Shown piece after piece: positions 41,341 through 50,607 of a stretch of 64,000 nucleotides of DNA (position 1 is the first letter of the stretch; each line of letters opens with the position of its first letter). The stretch is from UTCFX2 sp963726375 (GTDB taxonomy: Bacteria > Chloroflexota > Anaerolineae > Anaerolineales > UBA4823). Both the position numbers and the translations under genes were made by a program. The notes beneath the pieces were generated by a model that was not told the origin of the DNA, did not search any database, and saw only the letters and a program-made list of their open reading frames with translations. Location of the stretch: contig CAVSCE010000009.1 in the NCBI GenBank assembly GCA_963726375.1, positions 744,001-808,000 on the forward strand. The letters are read 5' to 3'.

Positions 41341-42627
41341 ATGACACAGGATTACACCTTAAAACAAATACTGACGGAACCGCGGACTATTGAAGAACTT
41401 CTTGTTCCTCAGAACCTGGTCATCGATCTGATCTTCCGATTACTTTATAATGAAGGTAACGTTTCACTTTCCCGTTTCACGGATGTCCTGAAAATCCCAA
41501 AGAATCTCGTCGATGAGATTTTACTCTGGATGCAGAAGGAACATCTGGTGGAGGTCTCAAAAGCGAGTATCGAGCTAGGCAGATTAGCTAATGTCTATGC
41601 GCTAACTGAAGCAGGTGAGGTCCGCGCACGGTCCGCTCTCGAACGGAGTTTATATGTTGGTCCAGTCCCGGTCGCACTCCAATCCTACAGCCGAGGAATT
41701 GAGCTGCAAACACTTAAGCGCTCAAAAGTCGTACCAGGACAGGTCAAACAATCCTTGAGTCATCTTGTTTTACCGGAGAATTTTCACCGTCAAATCGGAC
41801 CTGCAGTTAATTACGGCACGTCTCTTTTCCTATATGGCCCTCCCGGTAACGGAAAAACGACGATAGCGAACGCTATTGCTAAAATGATTGGCGGATCTGA
41901 AGCGATCTTCGTCCCTTATGCGGTCACTGTGGCAGGTCAAATCATTCAAATCAACGATCGACTCGTTCATAAACCTGTTCAATCTGAAAAAGCAAAGACA
42001 GGCGATTTCGGGAGGATAGATCAGCGTTGGGCGCTGATCGAACGTCCAGCAGTTTCGGTGGGGGGCGAGTTAAAAATGGACGCGCTCGACTTGAGATTTG
42101 ATCCAATTTCGAAGTTTTATGAAGCTCCTCTTCAAATGAAAGCAAATGGGGGCATGTTTTTGATAGATGATTTTGGCCGCCAGCAAATTAGCACTTCTGA
42201 TCTCTTAAATCGCTGGATTGTCCCTCTGGAAAGCCGAATTGATTTTTTACGGCTGCACAGCGGTCAAACAGTTATTGTCCCCTTTCGGCAGCTTACTGTT
42301 TTCAGCACAAACCTGGATCCTCGCCAATTGGTGGATGATGCGTTCCTTCGCCGGATCCACATGAAAGTGAAAGTTGAATCCCCCGATGAAAGGCTTTTCT
42401 TAAAGATATTCACGATCCAGGCAAAAGAATTGAACCTGGAATTTGATAAGGATTCATTCGTCCATCTGCTTCAGCATTGGTATCGCGATCCAGGTCGACG
42501 TCTGCAGGCCGTACATCCTCGCGATCTTTTACGAATTATCGTCACAATTTGCGAATACGACGCCAGCACCCCGAAGATTACCCCCGACTTGATCGATGAA
42601 GCCTGCCGTGACTATTTTGTGGATTGA
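41341..42627 (+). CDS. AAA-type ATPase with N-terminal winged-helix-like domain
   Basis: A 428-residue cytosolic ATPase. Residues ~1-110 look like a winged-helix or small helical domain (LVIDLIFRLLYNEGNVSLSR). The AAA core has Walker A YGPPGNGKTTIANAI near 166, Walker B GGMFLIDDFGRQ near 271, sensor 1 FSTNLDPRQLVDDAFLRR and a C-terminal lid helix (HPRDLLRIIVTICEYD). A good GGAAGG ribosome site precedes the ATG. It is downstream of the divergent PRPP synthetase and upstream of the alpha-galactosidase. Similar ATPases in Chloroflexota are poorly characterised; a helper role in remodelling is inferred only. Confidence 0.8.
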   Translation: MTQDYTLKQILTEPRTIEELLVPQNLVIDLIFRLLYNEGNVSLSRFTDVLKIPKNLVDEILLWMQKEHLVEVSKASIELGRLANVYALTEAGEVRARSALERSLYVGPVPVALQSYSRGIELQTLKRSKVVPGQVKQSLSHLVLPENFHRQIGPAVNYGTSLFLYGPPGNGKTTIANAIAKMIGGSEAIFVPYAVTVAGQIIQINDRLVHKPVQSEKAKTGDFGRIDQRWALIERPAVSVGGELKMDALDLRFDPISKFYEAPLQMKANGGMFLIDDFGRQQISTSDLLNRWIVPLESRIDFLRLHSGQTVIVPFRQLTVFSTNLDPRQLVDDAFLRRIHMKVKVESPDERLFLKIFTIQAKELNLEFDKDSFVHLLQHWYRDPGRRLQAVHPRDLLRIIVTICEYDASTPKITPDLIDEACRDYFVD

Positions 42628-42647
42628 ACTGCTCCGCCGGGTGATCG

Positions 42648-44072
42648 ATGCAGAATCAGGTCCATTTCAATCATCTGACAGTTTCCGTCCAATCAGACGA
42701 TCTTGAATATTCCTCAGATGGAATTCTGATTTCGGGTTACGAGATTCAGATACTTCATCCTTTTGGGGAAACAAAATTCTTCAGGAATGGTTTCCATTCC
42801 TGGAGTTTGTGCAGTTGGATCCCATTAAATAAATCATTCCCAAAGCCAGGCATTGGTCGTTTGTGGCCTCAGGTGGATCACCCGGATTTATTCGAAAAAT
42901 ACCCTTTTTCTAGCAGTGGCTTCTGCGCCCTGGAAGGCGAAAATTCAAATATCCTTTTCCTTGGTGCACTTGATCTGGACGCTTTAATGTGCGCTGATAA
43001 GTGGATGATCTCAGGAAGATACCGAATTCCAGAGTGTGAATCCGACCAGACTCCACCCAACAAAGCCTACCCAGAATGGTTCTTGACTTACGGAACGGAA
43101 GCAGAAGTGTTCGACCGTTATGCAAACCGGCTTCTCGAGCGGTTTGGCAGACGGAGGCAAGCTTCTTCTCCTAATGTCTGGTGCTCATGGTACAGTTATT
43201 TCACCCAAATCGACCAGGAGAAGCTCATCGAAACCCTGTCCAGCCTTAAAGACCTGCCTTTTGACGTTTTTCAGATCGATGATGGCTGGCAGCTATGCAT
43301 GGGTGATTGGGAACCTAATCAAAAATTTCATTCCGGTATGAAGTCTTTGGCAGATACTATCCGAGGGAATGGATTAATACCAGGCATCTGGCTGGCTCCA
43401 TTTATCGTCCAACCTCAGTCAAGTTTGGTAAAGGTGCATCCACAGTGGCTATTAAAGGATCAAAACGGTGATTTTGTAACCGCTGGATACAACTGGGGAG
43501 ATGTATTCTATGCACTGGACACAACAAATCCTGAGGTTCTTGATTGGTCAGCCGACCTGATTGAAACCGTGTGCAAGTGGGGGTATAGATATTTGAAGCT
43601 CGATTTTCTTTATGCCGGAGCACTTCCTGGTAATCGCTGGATAAATATGCCAGACGAACAGGCGTATCGAATGGGTCTTTTAAAGCTCCGCGAGGCTGCT
43701 GGTGATGCCTACATTTTAGCTTGCGGTGCGCCAATTTTAGCCTCACTCGGAATTGCTGACGCGTTGCGGATCGGACCAGATGTCGCACCAATCTGGGACA
43801 ACATAGATAGAAGTCGTTACCTGCATGATCTTTCTGGTCCGAGCACCTTAAATGCAATTCGAACATCGATCCACCGCCATTGGCTGAATGCCCTGATTCA
43901 GGTCGATCCCGATGTCGTATTCTTTAGGACAAAAATGAATTTATTAAATTCAAATCAACGCCAGTACCTTAAGGACCTGGCCACTATTTATGGTTTTATT
44001 GCGACATCCGATCCACCAACCTGGCTCAATTCAGGAGAATTAACTGAGCTGCGCGATTTCCTTAAAGATTAA
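42648..44072 (+). CDS. GH36-type alpha-galactosidase
   Basis: A 474-residue GH36-family glycosidase without a signal peptide, so probably cytosolic. The catalytic barrel carries WYSYFTQI, FQIDDGWQLCMGDWEPN, the nucleophile Asp in YLKLDFLYAG near 319 and the acid/base Asp in LRIGPDVAPIWD near 378. It is shorter than the ~700-residue classical enzymes because the N-terminal sandwich domain is reduced. Together with galactokinase in the window it supports use of alpha-galactosides such as raffinose-type sugars, but related family members can act on other sugars. Starts 20 bases after the AAA ATPase, so likely in the same operon. Confidence 0.85.
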   Translation: MQNQVHFNHLTVSVQSDDLEYSSDGILISGYEIQILHPFGETKFFRNGFHSWSLCSWIPLNKSFPKPGIGRLWPQVDHPDLFEKYPFSSSGFCALEGENSNILFLGALDLDALMCADKWMISGRYRIPECESDQTPPNKAYPEWFLTYGTEAEVFDRYANRLLERFGRRRQASSPNVWCSWYSYFTQIDQEKLIETLSSLKDLPFDVFQIDDGWQLCMGDWEPNQKFHSGMKSLADTIRGNGLIPGIWLAPFIVQPQSSLVKVHPQWLLKDQNGDFVTAGYNWGDVFYALDTTNPEVLDWSADLIETVCKWGYRYLKLDFLYAGALPGNRWINMPDEQAYRMGLLKLREAAGDAYILACGAPILASLGIADALRIGPDVAPIWDNIDRSRYLHDLSGPSTLNAIRTSIHRHWLNALIQVDPDVVFFRTKMNLLNSNQRQYLKDLATIYGFIATSDPPTWLNSGELTELRDFLKD

Positions 44073-44194
44073 TTCCAGCGTGGAAAAGATCGACAGGTAT
44101 CACTTCAGGATTGGAACCAGGCTGGTCGATTTCAGCTTTCTGGAAGAATCCTGGCCTATGTAAAATGCAATTCTCAAGAGAAAGGTTTATTAAG

Positions 44195-45878
44195 ATGGAT
44201 TTCAATCATTACTTCTCGAATGATGAGATTGAAAAAATCATAAAAGAATGGGCTGAAGAATTTCCGGATCTAGTAGAGCTTCAAATCATCGGTGAAAGCT
44301 TTGAAAAACGACCTATATGGTTGGTAACTTTGACGAATAAAGCGACAGGGAAAGATACGGATAAACCGGCTGTTTGGCTGGATGCTAATATTCACGCAAC
44401 TGAAATCTCTGGAACGACAACGCTTCTTAAGGCAGCTTACAATCTACTGCATGGGTACAGTCGTGATGAGCAACCCAGGCGACTGCTTGACCAAATCGTC
44501 TATTACATCGTGCCTCGCATCAATCCTGATGGCGCAGCCCTGGCTCTTGCAGACAAGCCTCGCTTCATCCGTTCCGGAGTCAGGCCTTATCCCTGGCTTG
44601 AGCTTGAGGAAGGGCTTCATGAAGAGGATATCGATGGAGATGGGCGGATCCTTCAAATGAGGATCGAAGATCCGAATGGGGATTGGAAAATTAGCAAATT
44701 GGATCCTCGATTAATGGAGAAACGGTCGCTCAACGAGCATGGAGGCCATTATTACAGGTTGCTTCCGGAAGGAAGGATGCATAATTATGACGGCTCTACA
44801 ATAAAACTGGCAGCACAACCTGAAGGGTTGGATTTTAATCGGAATTTTCCATTTGAGTGGAGGGGGGAAAGCGAACAAGCCGGAGCAGGTCCATATCCAA
44901 TCTCAGAGTCCGAAACCAGGACAATTGCTGAATTCATCATGAAGCACCCGAATATCAATGCAGCCATTACTTATCATACTTTCAGTGCAGCAATTCTTCG
45001 GTGCTACAGCACAAAATCCGACGATGATATGGAAACCAATGACTTGTGGGTATATAAAAAAATCGGTCAGTTGGGAACTGAATATCACGGGATATCGCTG
45101 CGTGTCTATTTTTCACGATTTTAAATATCACCCAAAAGAAATCACCACAGGCGGTTTTGATGATTGGATGTATGACCATCTTGGCGTTTTCGCCTTTACA
45201 GTAGAAATTTGGGACTTACCGACCGAAGCCGGGATCAAAGACCGGAAATTTATTGAATGGTTTCGGGATCATCCTCACACAGAAGATTTACAGATACTCC
45301 AATGGGTAGATCAGAACTGCGTTCTTGACAGCTATATTGACTGGTATTTATATGATCACCCACAGCTGGGGAAAGTCGAACTGGGTGGGTGGAACCAAAT
45401 GTTTACCTGGCGCAATCCACCGCTCAATTTCATCGGTGCTGAAGCTGAGAAAAATGCCCGGTTTGCAATCGCTTTAGGTGATCTACTTCCTAAGTTATCC
45501 ATCCACAATCTCGAGATAACCGCAATAGGTGACGGGAATTACAGGCTGGAACTCGTCGTGGAAAATACTGGTTTCTTGCCGACGTACACCAGCGAGCAAG
45601 GAAAGAAAAGAAAGGCGGCACGACCTGTTCGTGTCGAGCTCGACCTTCCCTCAACTGTCGAAATCATCAATGGAAAATCGAGGTTGGAATTAGGTCACCT
45701 GGAAGGCAGAAGCAATAAATTGGATAACGATCCAGTTTGGAGCTTGTCCCCAACGGATAACAGGGCGCGAGCAGAATGGGTAGTCTCTGGAAAGCCAGGT
45801 GAAAAATTTTCACTTCACATTTTAAGCGAGAGAGCTGGCTCAATCCATCGTGATTGCAACCTTCCAGATGTTGTTTGA
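44195..45878 (+). CDS. M14-family zinc carboxypeptidase (one frameshift)
   Basis: About 560 residues. Zinc-site residues are in WLDANIHATEISG (HxxE), the His in AAITYHTFSAAILR, and the catalytic Glu in FTVEIWDLPTEAG. The start at 44195 has a ribosome site (AGAAAGG). The frame changes in a TTTTT run at 45109-45115: removing one T joins RVYF to HDFKYHPKEITTGGFDDW. The C-terminal ~170 residues (LEITAIGDGNYRLELVVENTGFLPTYTS) form a beta-rich accessory domain. No signal peptide is seen, so it appears cytosolic, unlike digestive carboxypeptidases. It forms a pair with the M24 peptidase 17 bases downstream. Confidence 0.85.
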
Positions 45879-45895
45879 CTTAGGAGAATTTGACA

Positions 45896-47081
45896 ATGCC
45901 TACACTTATTCATCAAAAAATCTCACAGGCTATCAAGATCCTTGAGGAAAAAGATATCGATCTGTGGATGACTCTGGTCAGTGAAACCCCAGCAGGCAGG
46001 GATCCTGTATTGCCGCTGATCTACGGTCACGACCTCACCTGGCTTTCGGCCATGATGCTTACCCGCTCAGGGGAAAGGATTGCCATTGTAGGCAACTTCG
46101 ACTCTGAAATGGTCATTCGTTCAGGCGCATATTCGACGGTTCTTCCATACCATCAATCCATTCAACCTGTTTTACTGGATACTCTCGAACAAATCCAACC
46201 TCGATCGATTGCAATCAATTATTCCAAGAACAATGTGCTTGCGGATGGATTAAGGCATGGCTTGTACCTGACATTATTGGATTTACTTGAAGGGACAGTT
46301 TATCGCAATTGTCTGGTGTCTGCAGAAGCGATAATCGGAGCATTGATCAGTCGAAAAACTCAAGCTGAAATCGAACGCATCCGAGCAGCAGTCGCAGAAA
46401 CTGACAAGATCTTTTCGAAGGTATTTGATTATATCTCTCCAGGGATGTCCGAAAAAGAGATCGCTAATTTTATGCACAAACAAATCAAATCCTTGAAACT
46501 TGAACCCGCCTGGGAAATTAGCGATTGCCCAGCAGTCAACGCCGGGCCGGAGTCGAAAATCGGCCATTCGGGTCCTTCGGATATCCGACTTGAACGCGGC
46601 CACATTCTGCATTTCGATTTCGGTATCCGCCTGAATGAGTATTGTTCCGATATCCAGCGGGTGGGATACTTATTAAGACCCGGAGAAAATAGCGCTCCAG
46701 AAGAGGTCCAAAGGGGATTCAATACGGTTGTTGATGCCGTTCAAACTGCAGGCCGCGATGATGAAACCAGGGGTGCTTGGGAGGGATGTCGACGCCTCGG
46801 CCCGGAAGGTAGTAACCGATGCTGGCTACCCGGAATATATGTATGCCACAGGTCATCAATTAGGTCGCCTTGTACATGACGGCGCCGGTTTATTAGGGCC
46901 TGAATGGGAGCGCTATGGAGAAAGTCCACTGCAACCGCTGGAAGAAGGCCAGGTATTTACCATCGAACCTGGACTAGAAGTACCAGGGTATGGTTATATT
47001 GGTCTCGAAGAAGATGTGGTTGTGACCGCAAAAGGGGCAACTTTTCTTGGAAAACCACAGACAGAATTGATCTTGCGATAA
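45896..47081 (+). CDS. M24-family metallopeptidase, Xaa-Pro dipeptidase-like (one frameshift)
   Basis: About 395 residues with a creatinase-like N-terminal domain and a pita-bread catalytic domain. The five metal ligands are visible: the two Asp in LHFDFGIRLNEYCSDIQRVG, His in TGHQLGRLVHDGAG, Glu in FTIEPGLEVPGYGY and Glu in IGLEEDVVVT. The AGGAG ribosome site sets the start at 45896. The frame changes near 46752: removing one G joins VQTA to AAMMKPGVLGRDVDASA. Likely a cytosolic proline-specific peptidase working downstream of the M14 enzyme. A strong terminator follows. Confidence 0.88.
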
Positions 47082-47097
47082 ATTCGACTCACTTGAT

Positions 47098-47144
47098 AAA
47101 AAAAGAACCAGCCGTGTTAATTGAGGCACGGCGGTTTCTTTTTT
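47098..47144. terminator. Strong bidirectional terminator
   Basis: A long hairpin with stem GCCGTG/CACGGC extended outward by AAAAAAGAACC/GGTTTCTTTTTT with two mismatches and a 10-base loop; the A run on one side and T run on the other make it functional in both directions. It lies between the convergent M24 peptidase and secreted-protein genes. Confidence 0.85.
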
Positions 47145-47175
47145 AAAGATTACCAAAAAGGTTTAATAAAACAGA

Positions 47176-48606
47176 TTATCGCCGAATAACAGGAAGATAT
47201 GAGTGCAGGAACGAACCATCCATAATTGGACCAAAATATTCCTGATATGCGGCTTCGCCGAGAACGCCGATCCAATAATGATAAAGAACTCCAAATGTTG
47301 GGGTATTGTCGATGTATTCATACATGCATGGAACACTCTGCGAACAGGAATTATTGGCTGGGATCAGCACCGGATTTATTGGAACACCAGGAATAACGGG
47401 AGTTTCCGAGCGAAAAATATTAAAACCCTGAATTCCGGTTTCAGAAGTGGTCTGCCAGTTCAGCCGAACGCTGGATGGTCCTGATGCAGAAACCAGTGTA
47501 TCCAGCATAATCGGTAAAACATTTCCACCGGCAGTAAATGCTTCAAGGTTTGGACCAACGATAGAAAAGGTGTTTGCGGTTGGATTTATCGGCAAACCTG
47601 ACTTCCAGGATACTCCCGATTGACTTAAACCAACCAATTCTGTCTCATCCCCCACGACATCATCCTGGACATATTGAAAACCTACATCCGCAGAAAAGGA
47701 TGATAGGTTATCGGTTTCTGCAAGCCAATGGCGAGTGATGTGAATGGGAAAGTAGTTCTGAGGCAGTCGAGCATCTACCACGCGCATGCAAACCGATGGC
47801 TCAATTCCAAAAGACCCTGAGCTGAAGGAAATCGTTGCCGGCGAATAATCATAAGCGCCGGTTTGATCGCCAATTGGGAATGTAAATGTCGAAGTCGGCC
47901 ATGGTCCAGCATAATTATTCGGATATTTTTTACAGACCTTTCCTGAGCCGTTGGTGATGATCATCATACTGGAAGAGAAAGTCCCGGCAGCTGTCGCTTG
48001 AGGGCCGAAGGTTAAACGGGAATCATTCAAAATTACTTTACCATTTTGAAGATTCAAAGCCCCAATAATGGCAATATCCTTACTCAGATAAATGTTTGAA
48101 GGATTATCAATCGTGATGTTTTTAAAGGATGTCGCCAGCGAACCTCCGATAGTTTGTGCTGAAGCGCCGTTCAAGATCAGAGTGCCGTTATTGTGAGAAA
48201 ATATCCCGGGGTCAGAACGAAGGAAATTTCCAGTCAGATAAAATAAAGGTGCAGATGCTTCAAATTCACCATATTGAATGGAAAGATTCCCATTTATTGT
48301 GGATGTATCGCTGAACAAGACCTTAACATTCCTGTTGAGGTTGACCAACTCATCAAAAGTGCCGCTTATAACTCGAACTTCTCCTCCGCTGCTGACCTCC
48401 TCAATACCATGAGTAATTGTTCGAAAAGCACAGTCATCACCCGTCGCCTGAGCTTCACTGTATGGAAATAATCCGTTACAGTTGGTGTCAGACCCATTCT
48501 GGCGAACATAGATCGGAGATGCTGCCGAGGCATTAATTGGGAATAAGCTGGTACAAAAAATGAAGAGAAACATGATCAGGATAACAGACTTCATTATTGG
48601 CTTCAT
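47176..48606 (-). CDS. Secreted beta-helix/FnIII-like protein with a C-terminal YLPVIRR tail
   Basis: A 476-residue exported protein: signal peptide (VILIMFLFIFCTSLFPINASA), a mature start ASPIYVRQNGSDTNCNGL followed by a parallel-beta-helix-like region (CAFRTITHGIEEVSSGGEVRVISG; IILNGAS-type strands), a middle beta-rich region and a C-terminal fibronectin-III-like segment (PSSVRLNWQTTSETGIQGFNIFRSE). It ends HSYLPVIRR, similar to the tail of the M6 peptidase at 14016. Both features suggest a secreted, perhaps surface-attached protein; no catalytic motif can be named. The 343-base gap upstream (48607-48949) is described separately. Confidence 0.72.
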   Translation of the reverse strand: MKPIMKSVILIMFLFIFCTSLFPINASAASPIYVRQNGSDTNCNGLFPYSEAQATGDDCAFRTITHGIEEVSSGGEVRVISGTFDELVNLNRNVKVLFSDTSTINGNLSIQYGEFEASAPLFYLTGNFLRSDPGIFSHNNGTLILNGASAQTIGGSLATSFKNITIDNPSNIYLSKDIAIIGALNLQNGKVILNDSRLTFGPQATAAGTFSSSMMIITNGSGKVCKKYPNNYAGPWPTSTFTFPIGDQTGAYDYSPATISFSSGSFGIEPSVCMRVVDARLPQNYFPIHITRHWLAETDNLSSFSADVGFQYVQDDVVGDETELVGLSQSGVSWKSGLPINPTANTFSIVGPNLEAFTAGGNVLPIMLDTLVSASGPSSVRLNWQTTSETGIQGFNIFRSETPVIPGVPINPVLIPANNSCSQSVPCMYEYIDNTPTFGVLYHYWIGVLGEAAYQEYFGPIMDGSFLHSYLPVIRR

Positions 48607-48949
48607 TACAAACCTTGCTTTCTTTTAAACTAATGTGTAGATTAGACAAGGCGATCGACTTAAAATTTAACAAATATCAATTATTATGAACGATCGACCG
48701 GATTGATGGGTTGAACTTTTCTTAAATCAATGATTTTCTGTTGGTTCCTTTCAACATTATAGCAATAATTTGCCTTTTTGATTCTTCGGCATGTGCATTA
48801 ATTTTCCACAAAGAATTTTGAAGGAAAGGATGATCCCTTTCTACAACATAATTGTTGTGAAAAAAAATGACTGTACCTGGATTCAAAATCGGTTTATATG
48901 CTACAATCCTTTCCCAGGAACATACCGAACGAGGGCAAAGATATCAGTT
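48607..48949. other. Divergent intergenic region before hisS
   Basis: This 343-base AT-rich gap separates the divergent secreted-protein gene and hisS and must hold promoters for both, although I see no hexamer pair good enough to call. There is no T-box specifier/antiterminator consensus upstream of hisS. The frame of hisS remains open upstream to 48791, but this extension is not family-like. Confidence 0.5.
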
Positions 48950-50224
48950 ATGAAAAACAGTATTCAATCTGTCAAAGGCACACGTGATTACTACCCGGCG
49001 GAGATGGCGGTTCGCAGCTTCCTGTATGATACTGCCCGAAAAGTGTCGGAATCTTTTGGATATCAAGAATGGGACGCTCCTTTTCTTGAGACACTCGAGC
49101 TTTATGCAGCAAAATCAGGAGAGGAGCTAGTAAATAAGCAGTCTTTTGTTTTTGCAGACCGTGGAGGTGACTACATCACGCTCCGACCCGAGCTAACCCC
49201 AAGCCTTGCAAGATTAATCGCCCAGCGCCAGAAGCAGCTTGTCTATCCTGTCCGCTGGTGGTCTTGGGGACCGTTTTGGAGATACGAACGTCCACAGAAA
49301 GGCCGGACACGGGAGTTCTTCCAATGGAATATAGATATGATCGGCGTCGACACGCCTGAATCGGACGCCGAAATGGTCGCAATTGCCGCTTCCTTTATCA
49401 AGGAGGCAGGTCTCAGCCCGGAACAGGTGAATATCCTTGTCAACAACCGTAAGCTGATCAATGAAGAACTTGCTGGACTGCTTGTGCCAGAGGCGCTGTG
49501 GAAAGAAGTCATTCGAGCGATCGATCGTCGAGATAAGATGACACCGGAAGCATGGGATGACTATGCGAAGGATATCGGCTTAGACCAGCACCAGATAGCC
49601 GGATTGAAGAAGGTTCTCGCCGATAATGACCTCTGGAAAAAGTCTCTTGAGCTCACCTCTTGCTTCGAGTTGATTGATGCACTCGGACTCAAGGATTACG
49701 TCCGTTTTGCACCTCACATCATCCGGGGATTGGACTACTACACCGGTACAGTTTTTGAAGCCTGGGATTGTGACAGTGAATTTCGCGCAATTTTAGGCGG
49801 CGGACGCTATGATAACCTAGTATCCGATGTCGGCGGTGAGCCTCTGCCTGCGGTTGGCTTCGCAATGGGTGACCTTGTGATCAGTCTAGTCCTTGCGAAA
49901 TTTGGCGTGCTGCCGAAGGATCTGGATTCGTCCCCCGCAAAGGTCCTTATCACTTTATTCGATCGGGAATCGCTTGCTGATTCGTTTAAAATTGCCGCTC
50001 AGCTTCGTGCAGCCGGGATCAATACTACGGTGTATCCGGAGCTTGTGAAGCTCTCCAGGCAGCTAAAATACGGCGATCGGATGGGAATGGAAGTGGCAAT
50101 CGTACTAGGTCCGGATGAACGAGCACAAGGGAAAGCAGCTGTTAAAGATCTGCATACAGGTAAGCAAATAATTATCCAGCTTTCAGAACTTGAGAGAACG
50201 ATCAAAGAGCTTATCCAGACCTGA
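48950..50224 (+). CDS. hisS: Histidyl-tRNA synthetase
   Basis: A 424-residue class II aminoacyl-tRNA synthetase that charges tRNA-His. Starts at KGTRDYYPAEMA; motif 1, motif 2 (WRYERPQKGRTREFFQWN), the HisA motif RGLDYYTGTVFEAW and motif 3 (GGGRYDNL, with GFAMGDL) are intact and there is no frameshift. The ATG at 48950 is chosen because the family N terminus begins there. The C-terminal anticodon-binding domain is present (VLITLFDRESLADSFKIAAQLRAAG without break). It is followed 48 bases later by tRNA-His itself. Confidence 0.95.
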   Translation: MKNSIQSVKGTRDYYPAEMAVRSFLYDTARKVSESFGYQEWDAPFLETLELYAAKSGEELVNKQSFVFADRGGDYITLRPELTPSLARLIAQRQKQLVYPVRWWSWGPFWRYERPQKGRTREFFQWNIDMIGVDTPESDAEMVAIAASFIKEAGLSPEQVNILVNNRKLINEELAGLLVPEALWKEVIRAIDRRDKMTPEAWDDYAKDIGLDQHQIAGLKKVLADNDLWKKSLELTSCFELIDALGLKDYVRFAPHIIRGLDYYTGTVFEAWDCDSEFRAILGGGRYDNLVSDVGGEPLPAVGFAMGDLVISLVLAKFGVLPKDLDSSPAKVLITLFDRESLADSFKIAAQLRAAGINTTVYPELVKLSRQLKYGDRMGMEVAIVLGPDERAQGKAAVKDLHTGKQIIIQLSELERTIKELIQT

Positions 50225-50272
50225 AAGCACTTGCGAAGCATTTCCCTTCGTGATACAATCTTTTCTCGCTAC

Positions 50273-50345
50273 GGTGGGCGTAGCTCAATGGCAGAGCACT
50301 TGACTGTGGATCAAGTGGTTGTGGGTTCGACCCCCATCGCCCACC
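50273..50345 (+). tRNA. tRNA-His (GTG)
   Basis: A full cloverleaf: acceptor GTGGGCG paired with CGCCCAC, D-arm GCTC...GAGC, anticodon stem CTTGA/TCAAG with loop CTGTGGA (anticodon GTG), T-arm GTGGG-TTCGACC-CCCAT. An encoded G at position -1 (50273) opposite discriminator C73 is the identity hallmark of tRNA-His. The CCA end is not encoded. It sits directly behind hisS. Confidence 0.96.
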
Positions 50346-50607
50346 CTGCCAGATCTGGGGTGTGCTTATAAAAGCAGACCCTTTTTGCTTTATATGGGGG
50401 GTTTTTGTTTTATCTAAGTAAGGAAACCACCAGATCACAGGCGTTTTCGAGACCATGCTGCCGAGCTAGCCGCTTCTCTCCCTTCTGGTTGAATACCAAA
50501 GGTGCAGGCAAGAAAGCTTTCAGGCATGGCAATGAGCACCCTATGGAGAAGGCTATTGGTTTGCATATCCTCTGATAAAATATCATCAATAAGGTCATCC
50601 AAGGTGT

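Noticed and set aside
8203..46752. Programmed ribosomal frameshifting as the cause of the many frame changes
   Set aside because: The junctions lack a shared slippery heptamer or downstream pseudoknot, occur in unrelated genes, and both directions appear.
48607..48949. T-box leader before hisS
   Set aside because: The conserved T-box bulge and terminator/antiterminator pattern is absent.
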